NCBI RefSeq assembly: GCF_008806375.1
Contig: NZ_WAAT01000045.1
Span: forward strand, 1 to 64,000
Length of the DNA: 64,000 bases
Source: Pseudotamlana haliotis
Lineage (GTDB): Bacteria; Bacteroidota; Bacteroidia; Flavobacteriales; Flavobacteriaceae
Direction: 5' to 3'
The notes below the pieces were generated by a model that had not been told where the DNA came from, searched no databases, and saw only the letters and a program-made list of their open reading frames with translations. Positions 52,544 through 61,932 of the stretch are shown piece after piece (within the stretch, counting starts at the first letter, position 1; each line of letters starts with the position of its first letter). The position numbers and the translations under genes were made by a program.

Positions 52544-53926
52544 AGCAAATATATTCCCAAGCAACTCATCATTAGTGACTTGACCAGTTATTTCACCGAA
52601 GTGATAAAGTGCTTGACGAATGTCAATAGCCATTAAATCTGAAGATAAATTCATATCAATCCCATCTTGTACTTTTTGAATTTCTTCAAAGGCTTTAAGT
52701 AGCGAATCGTAGTGTCTCATGTTGGTTACAATAGTTTCGTTATTTCTTAGCGCTCCTGTATTTACAAAACCAATTAAGGCGTTTTTAAGCGCTTCTACTC
52801 CCCTATTTTCTTTAGCTGCTAAAAGGATGTATTTTGAGTTTTCAATAGCACCCAAAAACGTTTCTAGTTGTTTTTCTTCTTCCGCCGATAGTTTATCTAT
52901 TTTATTCGGAACAATAAGTAAAGGCTTTAAAGGATATTTGTTTTTTATTTTTTCGATTTCTATTTGAAATTGCTCTGCATTATCTACAAACTGTGTGGCA
53001 TCAAAGAGGTATAAAACCACTTGCGATTGCTCAATCTTTTCAAAGGTTTTTTTGATACCAATGCCTTCAACCACATCTTTGGTTTCACGGATTCCCGCGG
53101 TATCAATGAATCGGAAACCAATACCTTGAATTACTAATTCGTCTTCAATGGTATCTCTTGTGGTTCCGGCAATATCACTCACAATGGCGCGGTCTTCGTT
53201 TAAAAGGGCATTAAGCAAAGTGGATTTCCCCACATTGGGCTCGCCAACAATAGCTACTGGAATACCGTTTTTAATCACGTTTCCAACAGCAAACGAATCG
53301 ATTAATCGTTTTAAAACAAAGGTGATTCTTGAAATAAGTTCTTTAAATTGGGTACGATCTGCAAATTCGACATCTTCCTCAGCGAAATCTAACTCTAACT
53401 CTATAAGCGATGCAAAATTTAAGAGTTCCTCACGAAGTTTGGCGATTTCCGAAGAAAAACCACCACGCATCTGTTGCATGGCTATTTGGTGACTCGCTTC
53501 GTTATCACTTGAAATTAAATCGGCTACAGCTTCCGCCTGACTTAAATCTAACTTACCGTTTAAAAAAGCACGTAAGGTAAACTCACCTGCGGTTGCCATT
53601 CTACAACCATTTCTTAAAAATAATTGTATAATTTCCTGCTGAATATAACTTGAACCATGGCACGAAATTTCTACAACATGCTCACCGGTATATGAATTCG
53701 GATTTTTAAAAACAGAAACTAAAACTTCATCAATAGTACGTTGATCTTCTACAATATGACCTAAATGAATCGTATGCGTGGGCTGTTTAGCCAATTGCTT
53801 CCCTGAAACCGATTTAAATTGAGCTTCGGCTAAAGTTATAGCATCCTTTCCCGATAAACGAATTACGGCAATGGCACCCGCGCCAGATGGTGTTGCAAGA
53901 GCAACAATAGTATCTTGATTAATCAT
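52523..53926 (-). CDS. mnmE: tRNA modification GTPase MnmE
   Basis: A 467-residue protein of usual length. The N-terminal folate-binding domain (DTIVALATPSGAGAIAVIRL) is followed by a helical domain. The inserted G domain has a P-loop in VGEPNVGKSTLLN, the TTRDTIEDE switch and NKID. The protein ends in the invariant FCIGK with the conserved Cys. With MnmG it modifies U34 in certain tRNAs. The reading frame is intact because the element at its 3' end rebuilds the same final codons. A TATTTTTG box on the minus strand at 53931-53938 is a probable promoter. Confidence 0.96.
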   Translation of the reverse strand: MINQDTIVALATPSGAGAIAVIRLSGKDAITLAEAQFKSVSGKQLAKQPTHTIHLGHIVEDQRTIDEVLVSVFKNPNSYTGEHVVEISCHGSSYIQQEIIQLFLRNGCRMATAGEFTLRAFLNGKLDLSQAEAVADLISSDNEASHQIAMQQMRGGFSSEIAKLREELLNFASLIELELDFAEEDVEFADRTQFKELISRITFVLKRLIDSFAVGNVIKNGIPVAIVGEPNVGKSTLLNALLNEDRAIVSDIAGTTRDTIEDELVIQGIGFRFIDTAGIRETKDVVEGIGIKKTFEKIEQSQVVLYLFDATQFVDNAEQFQIEIEKIKNKYPLKPLLIVPNKIDKLSAEEEKQLETFLGAIENSKYILLAAKENRGVEALKNALIGFVNTGALRNNETIVTNMRHYDSLLKAFEEIQKVQDGIDMNLSSDLMAIDIRQALYHFGEITGQVTNDELLGNIFANFCIGK

Positions 53927-54178
53927 TCGGCAAAAATAATTATAATTAACTAAGTAATGAAATATGAAACTTTATTGTTTATAGAACTAAATGAACTAAG
54001 CATGTCATTTTTTTCAAAACTGATAAATTTTAAAGAATTCGTATAATCATTAATAAAATTATTTCATATATATTAGTATTAATAAAAAACCTACCTTAAA
54101 ATTAGCAATTACCTACAAATGATAAAATTGCTAAAAAAAAGTCAACTATAATTTAATCGCACTTAATTCAATTCATAT

Positions 54179-54583
54179 ATGCCTAAAAGTGAAACCTCTA
54201 TATTAAAAATTTCTAAACATCAAGAAACTACAGATTTAGGTCTCCTTTATTTTTTTGATAACTATGTTATTGCTGAATTTAATGAAGGGGTTAAAGTTAA
54301 TTTTATAAGTTTTGAACCATGCCACAGACTTATAAAAAAGGCCTTTGGAGAACAAGACTTCGGATTTATAAGTAACAGAGTGAACTCCTACTCTATTGAT
54401 ATTACAGAAGCGTACCTATTTAACAAAGCATTTCCAAATGCTAAGACATACGCTACGGTTACTTATAACCTTAGTTCAAAGAAAGTTACTGAAATAGAAA
54501 ATCATTTTTTCAAGTTTAACAAGCAAGATTTTAACTCCTTAGCAGAAGCTATAACTTGGGTACGTCAAACTTTAGAAAAATAA
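54179..54583 (+). CDS. Conserved protein of unknown function, possibly STAS/SpoIIAA-like
   Basis: A 134-residue soluble protein. The pattern of strands and helices (YFFDNYVIAEFNEGVKVNFI; a helix RLIKKAFGEQ; YSIDITEAYLFNKAFPNAKT; C-terminal FNSLAEAITWVRQTL) resembles SpoIIAA/STAS-like folds common in Flavobacteriia, but the match is weak. No catalytic motif. It is convergent with cvfB (7-base gap between stops) and otherwise alone. The 250-base gap before it (53927-54178) is A/T-rich and holds nothing clear except the mnmE promoter. Confidence 0.6.
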   Translation: MPKSETSILKISKHQETTDLGLLYFFDNYVIAEFNEGVKVNFISFEPCHRLIKKAFGEQDFGFISNRVNSYSIDITEAYLFNKAFPNAKTYATVTYNLSSKKVTEIENHFFKFNKQDFNSLAEAITWVRQTLEK

Positions 54584-54590
54584 TTACCGC

Positions 54591-55421
54591 TTATACCAAA
54601 TAAATACCATCTGGTTTTATTTCAATCTGGCGTTCTTTATAAAGTGCGCCTATAGCTTTTTTAAAGTTCTTCTTACTCATTTGAAGCTGCTCTTTTATAG
54701 CTTCAGGACTTGACTTATCAGTAAGATTCATATAACCCGAATTGTCTTGTAGCTCGTGTAAAATACGCTCGGCATTAGGCTCTATATTACGGTAGCCTAT
54801 TTGCCCTAAAGAAATATCTAATTTATTTCCTGGGCGTACTTTTTTAACGATACCTGTTAGTTTATCACCAACACTAATGTCTTTAAAAATCTGGTCTTTA
54901 TAAATTAACCCAGAATGTATTTTATTTACAATAACATTCATACCAATATCTGAAGGATGCGATACTATTAAATCAACCTCATCAAACTGTTGCACGGTTA
55001 AATTGGTATTATCTAAAAAGCGATTGGTTTTACTTGAAGCAACCAATCTCTCCGTTTTTTCATCTAAATAACAATGTACCAAATACCAGCCACCAGCTTT
55101 CATATTAAAGGCCTGCTCCTTAAACGGGCAGAACAATTCCTTAACCAAGCCCCAGTCTAAAAAAGCCCCATAATCGGTAACTTGATTACAGCGTAACATA
55201 GCAAAATCGCCACGTTTAATATAAGGCATATCGGTAGTCGCTACAGGACGTTCTTCATTATCTAGATAAACAAAAACATCTAATTTGTCCCAAATTTTAA
55301 AACTGTCTGGCACATAGCGACTAGGAAGCAACACTTGGTTGTCTTCGTTATCAATTAAATAGATACCGTGTTCAGATTCACGAAGTATTTCTAGCGTATT
55401 TACTTGTCCTAATGTTATCAT
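54591..55421 (-). CDS. cvfB: S1-like RNA-binding protein, CvfB family
   Basis: A 276-residue protein with three S1-like domains and a C-terminal winged helix. Domain 1 covers ~1-60 (GQVNTLEILRESEHGIYL), domain 2 ~65-135 (GDFAMLRCNQVTDYGAFLDW), and domain 3 ~140-215 (VGDKLTGIVKKVRPGNKLDI). The winged-helix end (MSKKNFKKAIGALYKERQIE) is the CvfB hallmark. These proteins bind RNA and influence gene expression in several bacteria. A TACCTTTG box on the minus strand at 55426-55433 is a probable promoter. It ends facing the small unknown gene. Confidence 0.9.
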   Translation of the reverse strand: MITLGQVNTLEILRESEHGIYLIDNEDNQVLLPSRYVPDSFKIWDKLDVFVYLDNEERPVATTDMPYIKRGDFAMLRCNQVTDYGAFLDWGLVKELFCPFKEQAFNMKAGGWYLVHCYLDEKTERLVASSKTNRFLDNTNLTVQQFDEVDLIVSHPSDIGMNVIVNKIHSGLIYKDQIFKDISVGDKLTGIVKKVRPGNKLDISLGQIGYRNIEPNAERILHELQDNSGYMNLTDKSSPEAIKEQLQMSKKNFKKAIGALYKERQIEIKPDGIYLV

Positions 55422-55470
55422 GCGGCAAAGGTAGTGATATTGATAAAGAAAATTTTATTGAAAATAAAAA

Positions 55471-55512
55471 AAAGAGACTGCTTGAAAAGTAATCTTTTCA
55501 GGCAATCTCTTT
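55471..55512 (-). terminator. Terminator of the men operon
   Basis: AAAGAGAnTGCnTGAAAAG at 55471-55489 pairs with CTTTTCAnGCAnTCTCTTT ending at 55512, giving a long stem with a 4-base loop. On the minus strand a T-rich run follows. It lies ~75 bases after the menD stop. Confidence 0.8.
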
Positions 55513-55588
55513 GTGTTTATACTAAATATTAGAAGTTATGATGCTCAGCAAGGCTCAGCATCATAAAACCAATTTACTACTCCTCTTC

Positions 55589-57385
55589 CTAGTCGTCTGA
55601 TGCTGTATTTTTATTAGGTGTTTCTTTTAAATTTTCAAAATACCCAAGAAGGACTTCATCGTTGATTTTCTTTGGTGTAAAAATCTCTAAAACCTTTGGT
55701 TGTGTACTTTCAGTAAAGAAACCTGGTAATGCCGCGTTTAATTTATCTTCATCTGAAACCGCTTCATAGCCTAAACCATACATTTTACATAAATGCTCTG
55801 CTGTATGCCTATGATTTGTTTCAAAATAGGTGTCAAAATTTTCGGTGTTTTTATGTCCTGGTAAGATTCTAAAAATACCACCACCCTCGTTATTTACAAT
55901 AATAATTCTGAAGTTAATAGGGATATGATTATTCCACAGGGCATTACTATCATACAAGAAACTTAAATCTCCGGTTAGTAAAACCGTAGGCTTATCCACT
56001 CTAGCCACTGCACAACCTAATGCTGTAGAAGTACAACCATCAATACCACTAGTACCACGATTACAGTACACTTCTAAAGTTTTATTCACTTTAAAAAGTT
56101 GCGTATAACGAATGGCTGAACTGTTACCCACTTGTAAAATACTATCATCTGGAATCGCTTTTAATACCTTACTAAAGACTTTTAAATCTGAATAAGGTGC
56201 ATTTACGATATACTCCTTATGTTTCTTTAAACGTTTTCCTTTAACTTCTAACCAATGTGTTTTGTAGTGACTTTTAACAAAGTGCAATATTTTAGGTAAA
56301 AAAGACTCAAAAAAGTGGTTAGGCGTAGTTTCAATATGATTATCTAAGCAGAAAAACGTATCGTTAGCCTGTTTACGGTCAATATGCCAATGGTGTTTTG
56401 GCTGATAGTTTCTTAAAAATTGTTTTACCTTTTTAGAAACAATTAAGCCACCGAAAGTCACTAAAATATCTGGTCGCAGTTCTTCCTTCTCTTCATCAGT
56501 TAATGAATCAATAAGCTGATCAATACTCGGAAAAAAACCTTTGTGGTGTATATTTGAAGTTGACTCTGTTAAAACAATAATACTGTCATCTTCAGCAATT
56601 TCATCCAACCATTTTTTCTCGATTTTGTTAGGCATATTGGTTCCTACTAAAATCATTTTTTTAGGAGAAGTATCCCACTCTTCTAAACAAGACTGTAAAA
56701 CATAATCTTCAATATCGTGCTTCTTAGCAACTACTTCTACGGTCTTAGGAGAAACACTTAATTTATCAACAACCTCATAAAGTGGTTCGTCAAACGGAAT
56801 ATTAATATGTACAGGACCTTTTTTCATAAGCGCCATATTGATGGCCATATTTATTTCTTCCTCGTTATTGGTTTGAATATTTTTCTGTAAACCTAATAAA
56901 CGTTCAAAACGGTCTTCCACTTTAACCATTACGGGAACACTTTCATTGGAGTGAATGTGTTTTTCATCCTTTAAATCTAATTTTAAATCGGTTGAAAATA
57001 AAGAATGATTATCAAAGACATTCGCCTGGGTAATGGTTTGCCCATCACCAATATTGATTAAGTTTTTAGGACGATCGGCAGAAAGTACCACCAACGGAAT
57101 ATTACTATAGAAAGCTTCTGAAACTGCAGGATAATAGTTCAACAATGCACTACCCGATGTACAAACAACAGCTGTAGGTTCTTGTAATTGCTGTGCGATA
57201 CCTAAGGCAAAAAAGCCTGCGCAACGTTCATCAACAATACTATAACATTTAAAAAATGGGTCGTTGGTAAACCCTATAGTTAAGGGCGCGTTTCGGCTAC
57301 CCGGAGAAATTACAATATGTTTTACACCTTTTGATTTACAAAGCTCCACAACAGTTTGTGCAAGAGCGGTTTTTGGATAAGTCAT
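55589..57385 (-). CDS. menD: 2-succinyl-5-enolpyruvyl-6-hydroxy-3-cyclohexene-1-carboxylate synthase (MenD)
   Basis: A 598-residue thiamine-diphosphate enzyme of menaquinone synthesis. It joins isochorismate and 2-oxoglutarate. The N-terminal domain has HIVISPGSRNAPLTIGFTND and DERCAGFFALGIAQ, typical of MenD. The C-terminal diphosphate-binding domain has YCNRGTSGIDGCTSTALG, LLTGDLSFLYDSNALW and IIVNNEGGGIFRILPG. Full length. It follows menF by 46 bases and ends before a strong terminator, so the three genes form one leftward operon. The C-terminal ~25 residues are a species-specific tail. Confidence 0.95.
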   Translation of the reverse strand: MTYPKTALAQTVVELCKSKGVKHIVISPGSRNAPLTIGFTNDPFFKCYSIVDERCAGFFALGIAQQLQEPTAVVCTSGSALLNYYPAVSEAFYSNIPLVVLSADRPKNLINIGDGQTITQANVFDNHSLFSTDLKLDLKDEKHIHSNESVPVMVKVEDRFERLLGLQKNIQTNNEEEINMAINMALMKKGPVHINIPFDEPLYEVVDKLSVSPKTVEVVAKKHDIEDYVLQSCLEEWDTSPKKMILVGTNMPNKIEKKWLDEIAEDDSIIVLTESTSNIHHKGFFPSIDQLIDSLTDEEKEELRPDILVTFGGLIVSKKVKQFLRNYQPKHHWHIDRKQANDTFFCLDNHIETTPNHFFESFLPKILHFVKSHYKTHWLEVKGKRLKKHKEYIVNAPYSDLKVFSKVLKAIPDDSILQVGNSSAIRYTQLFKVNKTLEVYCNRGTSGIDGCTSTALGCAVARVDKPTVLLTGDLSFLYDSNALWNNHIPINFRIIIVNNEGGGIFRILPGHKNTENFDTYFETNHRHTAEHLCKMYGLGYEAVSDEDKLNAALPGFFTESTQPKVLEIFTPKKINDEVLLGYFENLKETPNKNTASDD

Positions 57386-57431
57386 TTTTCAGATAATCTT
57401 AGTTATATCTCAAAAATAATAAAACCAATAA

Positions 57432-58547
57432 TTAAATAACACTTTTAATGACTAAAGATTTTGAAACGGTTTCCAACCACTCTTTTTCGGCATCCGAACT
57501 TTGGGTAATTCCGCCCCCAACATACAATATCGCTTCATTGTTTTTAAGCTGCATACAACGTAAATTCACATACAATTGCGTGCTATTTCTGGTTAAAGCA
57601 TAGGCTCTATTTTCAATATTTCGTCTTCCCGAACGGGGCGCTACCGTTTTTTCTATATTTAATTCGCCTAAAAATCCGGTATAATATTCACGCTTATAAT
57701 TTTCATTTTCTAAAATGAAGGTTTTAGCGCTTTCCTTTGGGAGTCCGCAAACCGCTGGTGTTGGATGAATGGCATGAACTATCGTCTTTAAAGATACCGC
57801 GGCTTTTAACTGTGCCGAAATCATGGTTTTTAGATGCAGAAGATTTCCAGTTTTAACAGTTTCAACACTTGAAGCTTTAATACTTTCTGCTAAAGGCTCT
57901 AATTGATTCAAAATAAAATCGGTAACAAACTGCTGTTCTTGGAGCTCTTTTTCCTGCCAAGTCACTGCCGTATCACCATTATAATTCTGTGTACCAGCCA
58001 AAGCCATGATAGAAAAACGATTGCCTTCTATTTTTATTAAAGTCTCTGGCGTAGCCCCTAACCATAAGCCTACTTTTGGGTGAAACCAACAATACACGTA
58101 AGCCGATTTATAGGTATTCAAGAGGTTTTTCAGAATCTTAATAGGATTCGTTTCCGTCATACCTACAGATTCCTTCCTTGACAAAACGACTTTCTTAAAC
58201 GTATGGTTTTTAATAGCTTCAACCCCTTTATGTACTAAGTTTATATGAAAGGCTTTCGCCGAAGGGTCTTCTGAAGGTTCAATTTTAGAAGATTCTATTT
58301 CAGTTGAGGGCTCAAAGTCCGTAGAAATCGCTTCTGAAACTTCCGAAGGCATTAAAATGGTATCTTCCGTACTATCAAACGGTGCAAAGACATAACCTTT
58401 CTCAGAATAATTTTCAGAAAATAACAAATCTGCATTATTTTGAAGCAGCCCTTTCAACTCTAAACTATTAGGTTTTCTATAAGCTACAAAGGGTAAATTG
58501 TTTTCGTACTGTGTTATAATACGTTCGAAAAAAGCTCCTGAAGTCAT
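57432..58547 (-). CDS. menF: Isochorismate synthase (chorismate-binding enzyme)
   Basis: A 371-residue enzyme converting chorismate to isochorismate, the first committed step of menaquinone synthesis. The conserved C-terminal chorismate-binding fold has FKKVVLSRKE, SIMALAGTQ, HPTPAVCGLPKE, and the last motif YTGFLGEL followed by IENRAYAL. The N-terminal ~100 residues are variable, as is usual for short Bacteroidota members. It lies between the thioesterase gene (6-base gap) and menD, confirming a menaquinone role rather than a siderophore one. Confidence 0.92.
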   Translation of the reverse strand: MTSGAFFERIITQYENNLPFVAYRKPNSLELKGLLQNNADLLFSENYSEKGYVFAPFDSTEDTILMPSEVSEAISTDFEPSTEIESSKIEPSEDPSAKAFHINLVHKGVEAIKNHTFKKVVLSRKESVGMTETNPIKILKNLLNTYKSAYVYCWFHPKVGLWLGATPETLIKIEGNRFSIMALAGTQNYNGDTAVTWQEKELQEQQFVTDFILNQLEPLAESIKASSVETVKTGNLLHLKTMISAQLKAAVSLKTIVHAIHPTPAVCGLPKESAKTFILENENYKREYYTGFLGELNIEKTVAPRSGRRNIENRAYALTRNSTQLYVNLRCMQLKNNEAILYVGGGITQSSDAEKEWLETVSKSLVIKSVI

Positions 58548-58553
58548 GTAAAT

Positions 58554-58979
58554 CTATTTCGATTTTGGGAGTGCAATAGTAGTCAATTTACACAACGAAA
58601 TCAAATTATCGTGGTCGTCTGTCACACGAATTTCTAAAAGCTGGGTGGTTCTTCCTTTATGCAGGTAAACCGCCTTGGCGTATACATGACCATCTCTAAC
58701 ACTTTTTAAGTGGTTTGCCGAAACCTCAATACCTCTTACAAACACATCTTTGTTATGCATAAGTAATTGCACTGCAAAACTTCCCATAGTTTCGGCTAAG
58801 GCTGCAGTTGCACCACCGTGTAACACACCATCGGGCTGATATACTTTGGAAGTCACCGGCATTTTCCCAAGAATAAAATCGTCGCCATAATCTATGATTT
58901 CAATATCCAAGGTTTCCATTAATGTATTTTTACATACGGCATTTGCCTTTGCTAAAACGTCTTCTTTAGATAGTTCCAT
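58554..58979 (-). CDS. Hotdog-fold thioesterase (PaaI/MenI-like)
   Basis: A 141-residue hotdog thioesterase. The key segment DGVLHGGATAALAETMGSFA carries the catalytic-site residues of the PaaI/YdiI group (HGG with Glu in AET), and NHLKSVRDGHVYAKAVYLHK follows. Its place at the head of the menF-menD operon, with a 6-base gap, suggests it is the 1,4-dihydroxy-2-naphthoyl-CoA thioesterase (MenI) of menaquinone synthesis. A general acyl-CoA thioesterase remains possible, since motif alone cannot separate them. Confidence 0.85.
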   Translation of the reverse strand: MELSKEDVLAKANAVCKNTLMETLDIEIIDYGDDFILGKMPVTSKVYQPDGVLHGGATAALAETMGSFAVQLLMHNKDVFVRGIEVSANHLKSVRDGHVYAKAVYLHKGRTTQLLEIRVTDDHDNLISLCKLTTIALPKSK

Positions 58980-59023
58980 TGAAAATATGTTTTATAAAAT
59001 TTTAATACTTCAATTAAATGAAT

Positions 59024-59114
59024 GAAGCTATTTCGAAAGAAAATCTTTGATCATTCTGAACTCCGGCAGGCAGGAGTTCAGAATGACATGATTAAACTCT
59101 TTTGAAACAGCTTC
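59024..59114. repeat. 91-nt dispersed-type palindrome
   Basis: Arms GAAGCTnTTTCnAAAGA (from 59024) and TCTTTTGAAACAGCTTC (ending 59114) are inverted copies. An inner perfect stem CATTCTGAACTCC (59052-59064) / GGAGTTCAGAATG (59073-59085) has an 8-base loop. CATTCTGAAC palindromes of this kind are common dispersed repeats in Flavobacteriia. It lies between the thioesterase and lipoprotein genes and may also stop transcription from the lipoprotein gene. Confidence 0.7.
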
Positions 59115-59143
59115 AAATAACTGTATACTATTATACTAGTATT

Positions 59144-59815
59144 TTACTTTGTAAACTGCTCCAAAACTTTTTGAGCATAAGGTTTAGCAACTCCTGAAGC
59201 TGAATCAGGGTCTGTGATTTCAGTATTCACCACCGCGACCAATTGCTTTGTGTGTTCTCTTTTTAAGTCGTAAACAACAGTTTCTAACTTATAAATATCA
59301 GATTCATAAGTACGCTGAGAGCTTGGAATATAGTTACCTCCCATACCGTAAGGCGAGTAAAAAGAACCATAATAACCGCCAAAACCAGCATATCCTCCAT
59401 AAAACCCTGGGTAATAACCACCGGCTACATAACCTCCAGATTGTTCAGTATTTATTTCCGTTTTTACATCTTTTAAAACCGTTAAAGCTACAGCTCCAAA
59501 ACCTTCAGCTTTAAACTTTTCAATATGCTCATTCACTTCTTCTTCACTCATTTTTTTATTAACCTTAATATCTGGGAAGGCTACATAGCTTGGTGCTGCA
59601 TCAACACCTTCACTTTTAAGAGCACTCACTATTTCTTGCTCAAATAACTGTCTAGAAGCTAAATCATCCATTCTAGCGATGACTAAAATTTTGTCCCCTT
59701 TAACCTGATTAATATCAGGAGCTTTCCATGTATCTGTAACTTTAATAGAAGGACCACAACTGTGTAAGACTATTGCTAAGATAGCCACGCATAATAATGT
59801 TAATTTGTTTTTCAT
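59144..59815 (-). CDS. Gly/Tyr-rich lipoprotein of unknown function
   Basis: A 223-residue lipoprotein: the signal peptide (LTLLCVAILAIVLHSC) ends at a lipidated Cys near residue 20. The first half (IKVTDTWKAPDINQVKGDKI, LVIARMDDLASRQLFEQEIV) has a DUF4136-like alpha/beta look. The middle is a Gly/Tyr repeat region (residues ~130-160: GGYYPGFYGGYAGFGGYYGS), and the C-terminus is helical. No catalytic motif is seen. Such proteins sit in the outer membrane, but their role is unknown. Single gene. Confidence 0.7.
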   Translation of the reverse strand: MKNKLTLLCVAILAIVLHSCGPSIKVTDTWKAPDINQVKGDKILVIARMDDLASRQLFEQEIVSALKSEGVDAAPSYVAFPDIKVNKKMSEEEVNEHIEKFKAEGFGAVALTVLKDVKTEINTEQSGGYVAGGYYPGFYGGYAGFGGYYGSFYSPYGMGGNYIPSSQRTYESDIYKLETVVYDLKREHTKQLVAVVNTEITDPDSASGVAKPYAQKVLEQFTK

Positions 59816-59944
59816 TGTTTGATTTTTAATATAGGAATATGTTTTTATCCTTTTAGGGGATTTAAATTCGTTTCAAATATAAACATTAAGTATAGCTACT
59901 GGAGCAAACTTTATGAAGTTTTAACGAAATAAATAAAGTCTTTT

Positions 59945-60892
59945 TCAGTGCACTAACCGCTCAATAATGGCTTTTACAGGTAAGATTTTATTGGTGAATT
60001 CAATACTAGGCCCAGCTACCCAAACCGTTTTATAAGTCGCTTTGGTTGCTGCATTTTTTGTTGCGTTCATTCCTATGGAAAAGCGAATCATTTTCACCCA
60101 TTTTTTCAAAGCTTTATTTTTGTTTAAAACCGATTCTAGCCAAGTTTGTTTGGTGCCTATCTTTTGAACATAAGGTGTATTTATTACGGTACAAGGTGTG
60201 CCTGAAATCCGCTGAGTCATCACAATATCATCAGCGCCGTATTCTACACAGGCTTGTTTATATTCTGAAGTCACTCCTGATTCTTCTGAAGCTATAAAAA
60301 GGCTTCCCACCGAAACACCGCTAGCGCCATAATTCAAAATGTTATCTATATCAGCCTTACATCCAACACCTCCTGCCGAAATAATAGGAAGCTTACAATG
60401 GGCTCGTAATTCTTCTATTAAAGCTTTCGGACTCTTATCACCACGATGGCCGCCAGCTTGATTGTTTACCGCAATGATGCCATCGGCCCCTAGAGCCTCT
60501 ACTTTTTGAGCATATTTTAAATCGACCACATCACAAAATACTTTTATTCCAGCTTGATGGGCTGCTTTTATGGTTTCTTCTGGACTTCCTAATGAAGTAA
60601 TTATAAAATCACAACCGGCTTCACAAATGACGTCTAGCTGTCCTTTAAGTTTTACATTAGATTTATTGACTATCAAATTAAACCCAAAAGCACCATGTTT
60701 AGGCTTGGCAGTTTTCAATTTATGAATGGCATCTTTTAGCTCGTCTAAGGTTCTATAGTTTAAAGCAGGAATACAACCAGCAATACCACTTTCCATCGCC
60801 GCTTTAACCATTGCTACATTAGATACTAAAAACATAGGGGCTTGAATAATAGAGTGCTTGATATCTAAAAGTTCAGTAAGTCGTTTAGCCAT
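59945..60892 (-). CDS. NAD(P)H-dependent flavin oxidoreductase, nitronate monooxygenase-like
   Basis: About 315 residues from the ATG at 60892. An in-frame ATG at 60937 adds 15 unrelated residues (with HHILVYL), so I prefer the shorter form, which starts AKRLTELLDIKHSIIQAPMF. An FMN-binding TIM-barrel fold: FGFNLIV, LGSPEETIKAAHQAGIKVFC, AVNNQAGGHRGDKSPKALIE with the catalytic His, and IISAGGVGCKADIDNIL. The set matches nitronate monooxygenase and FabK-like enzymes; the substrate cannot be decided. Monocistronic. The 129-base gap before it contains nothing clear. Confidence 0.88.
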   Translation of the reverse strand: MAKRLTELLDIKHSIIQAPMFLVSNVAMVKAAMESGIAGCIPALNYRTLDELKDAIHKLKTAKPKHGAFGFNLIVNKSNVKLKGQLDVICEAGCDFIITSLGSPEETIKAAHQAGIKVFCDVVDLKYAQKVEALGADGIIAVNNQAGGHRGDKSPKALIEELRAHCKLPIISAGGVGCKADIDNILNYGASGVSVGSLFIASEESGVTSEYKQACVEYGADDIVMTQRISGTPCTVINTPYVQKIGTKQTWLESVLNKNKALKKWVKMIRFSIGMNATKNAATKATYKTVWVAGPSIEFTNKILPVKAIIERLVH

Positions 60893-61029
60893 GTGGTTTT
60901 TTATCAAATATACTAAAATATGATGCGCGCATAACAAATACAGGTTTTATACACTTAATGATATTAATCATTTTATAATTAAAATAACATCTGTAATTTT
61001 AATACTTAATTTCGCTAGAATTTAGCATT

Positions 61030-61902
61030 ATGAGCAATATACTAGTCACTGGGGCTACTGGAAATATAGGATTTGAAGTGGTACGTGAATTATCAAAACT
61101 TGATTCTGGACACCACATTTTTGCTGCTGTTCGGGCTATTAATAAAGCAAAAAATAAATTTAATGATTTTACGAATTTAGATTACAGACGTTTTGACTTT
61201 GAAGATTCTAGTACCTTTGATGCTGCTTTAGACCAAATAGATATCGTGTTTTTGTTACGTCCGCCACACATTTCAGATATTGAATGCTACTTCAAGCCAT
61301 TAATCTCAAAAATTAAAGAAAAGGGTATTAAACAGGTTGTTTTTCTCTCGGTTCAGGGTGCGGAAAAGAGCAAAGTGATCCCTCATAATAAAATCGAGCG
61401 TCTCATTCAAGAGTTTGGTTTAGATTACATTTTCATTCGCCCCAGTTACTTCATGCAAAATTTAACGACCACATTGCTTAAAGATATTAGAACAAAACGT
61501 GAAATTATTTTACCCGCAGGCCATGCTAAATTCAACTGGATAGACCTTAAAAATATTGGCGAGGTTGCGACCATTTTTCTCGATAAATTTGAGAATTTTA
61601 AAAATCAAGCTATTGAGATCACAGGCTTAGAAAATGAAAATTTTGAATACGTTACTAAACTCATCAATTCGCTAATAAACCGACCTATTAGCTACAGAAA
61701 TGTCAATCCGTTTAAATTTTACCAAATAAAGAAACGTGAAGGCATGGTCGGTGGTATGATTATCGTGATGATTTTATTGCATTTTTTACCGCGTTTTCAA
61801 AAAGCGCCTCAAATCTCAAATTGTTATGAACGTTTAACAGGTAAAAAACCAACAGATTTGAAATCGTTTATTCAAAGGGAACGTGCGTTTTTTGAGTTAT
61901 AA
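61030..61902 (+). CDS. NmrA-like NAD(P)-binding protein
   Basis: A 290-residue atypical short-chain dehydrogenase (NmrA or SDR-a type). The Rossmann loop is VTGATGNIGFEVV near residue 6. It has VVFLSVQGAEKSKVIPHNKI and FIRPSYFMQNL, and lacks the YxxxK active-site pair, as usual for this group. A hydrophobic segment near 238-252 (GGMIIVMILLHFLPRF) is unusual and may be a membrane helix or a buried strand. It may sense nucleotide redox state or reduce a small substrate. Single gene, divergent from the oxidoreductase gene. Confidence 0.85.
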   Translation: MSNILVTGATGNIGFEVVRELSKLDSGHHIFAAVRAINKAKNKFNDFTNLDYRRFDFEDSSTFDAALDQIDIVFLLRPPHISDIECYFKPLISKIKEKGIKQVVFLSVQGAEKSKVIPHNKIERLIQEFGLDYIFIRPSYFMQNLTTTLLKDIRTKREIILPAGHAKFNWIDLKNIGEVATIFLDKFENFKNQAIEITGLENENFEYVTKLINSLINRPISYRNVNPFKFYQIKKREGMVGGMIIVMILLHFLPRFQKAPQISNCYERLTGKKPTDLKSFIQRERAFFEL

Positions 61903-61932
61903 TTGGTATTAAATTAAAACGTCAGAAACATG

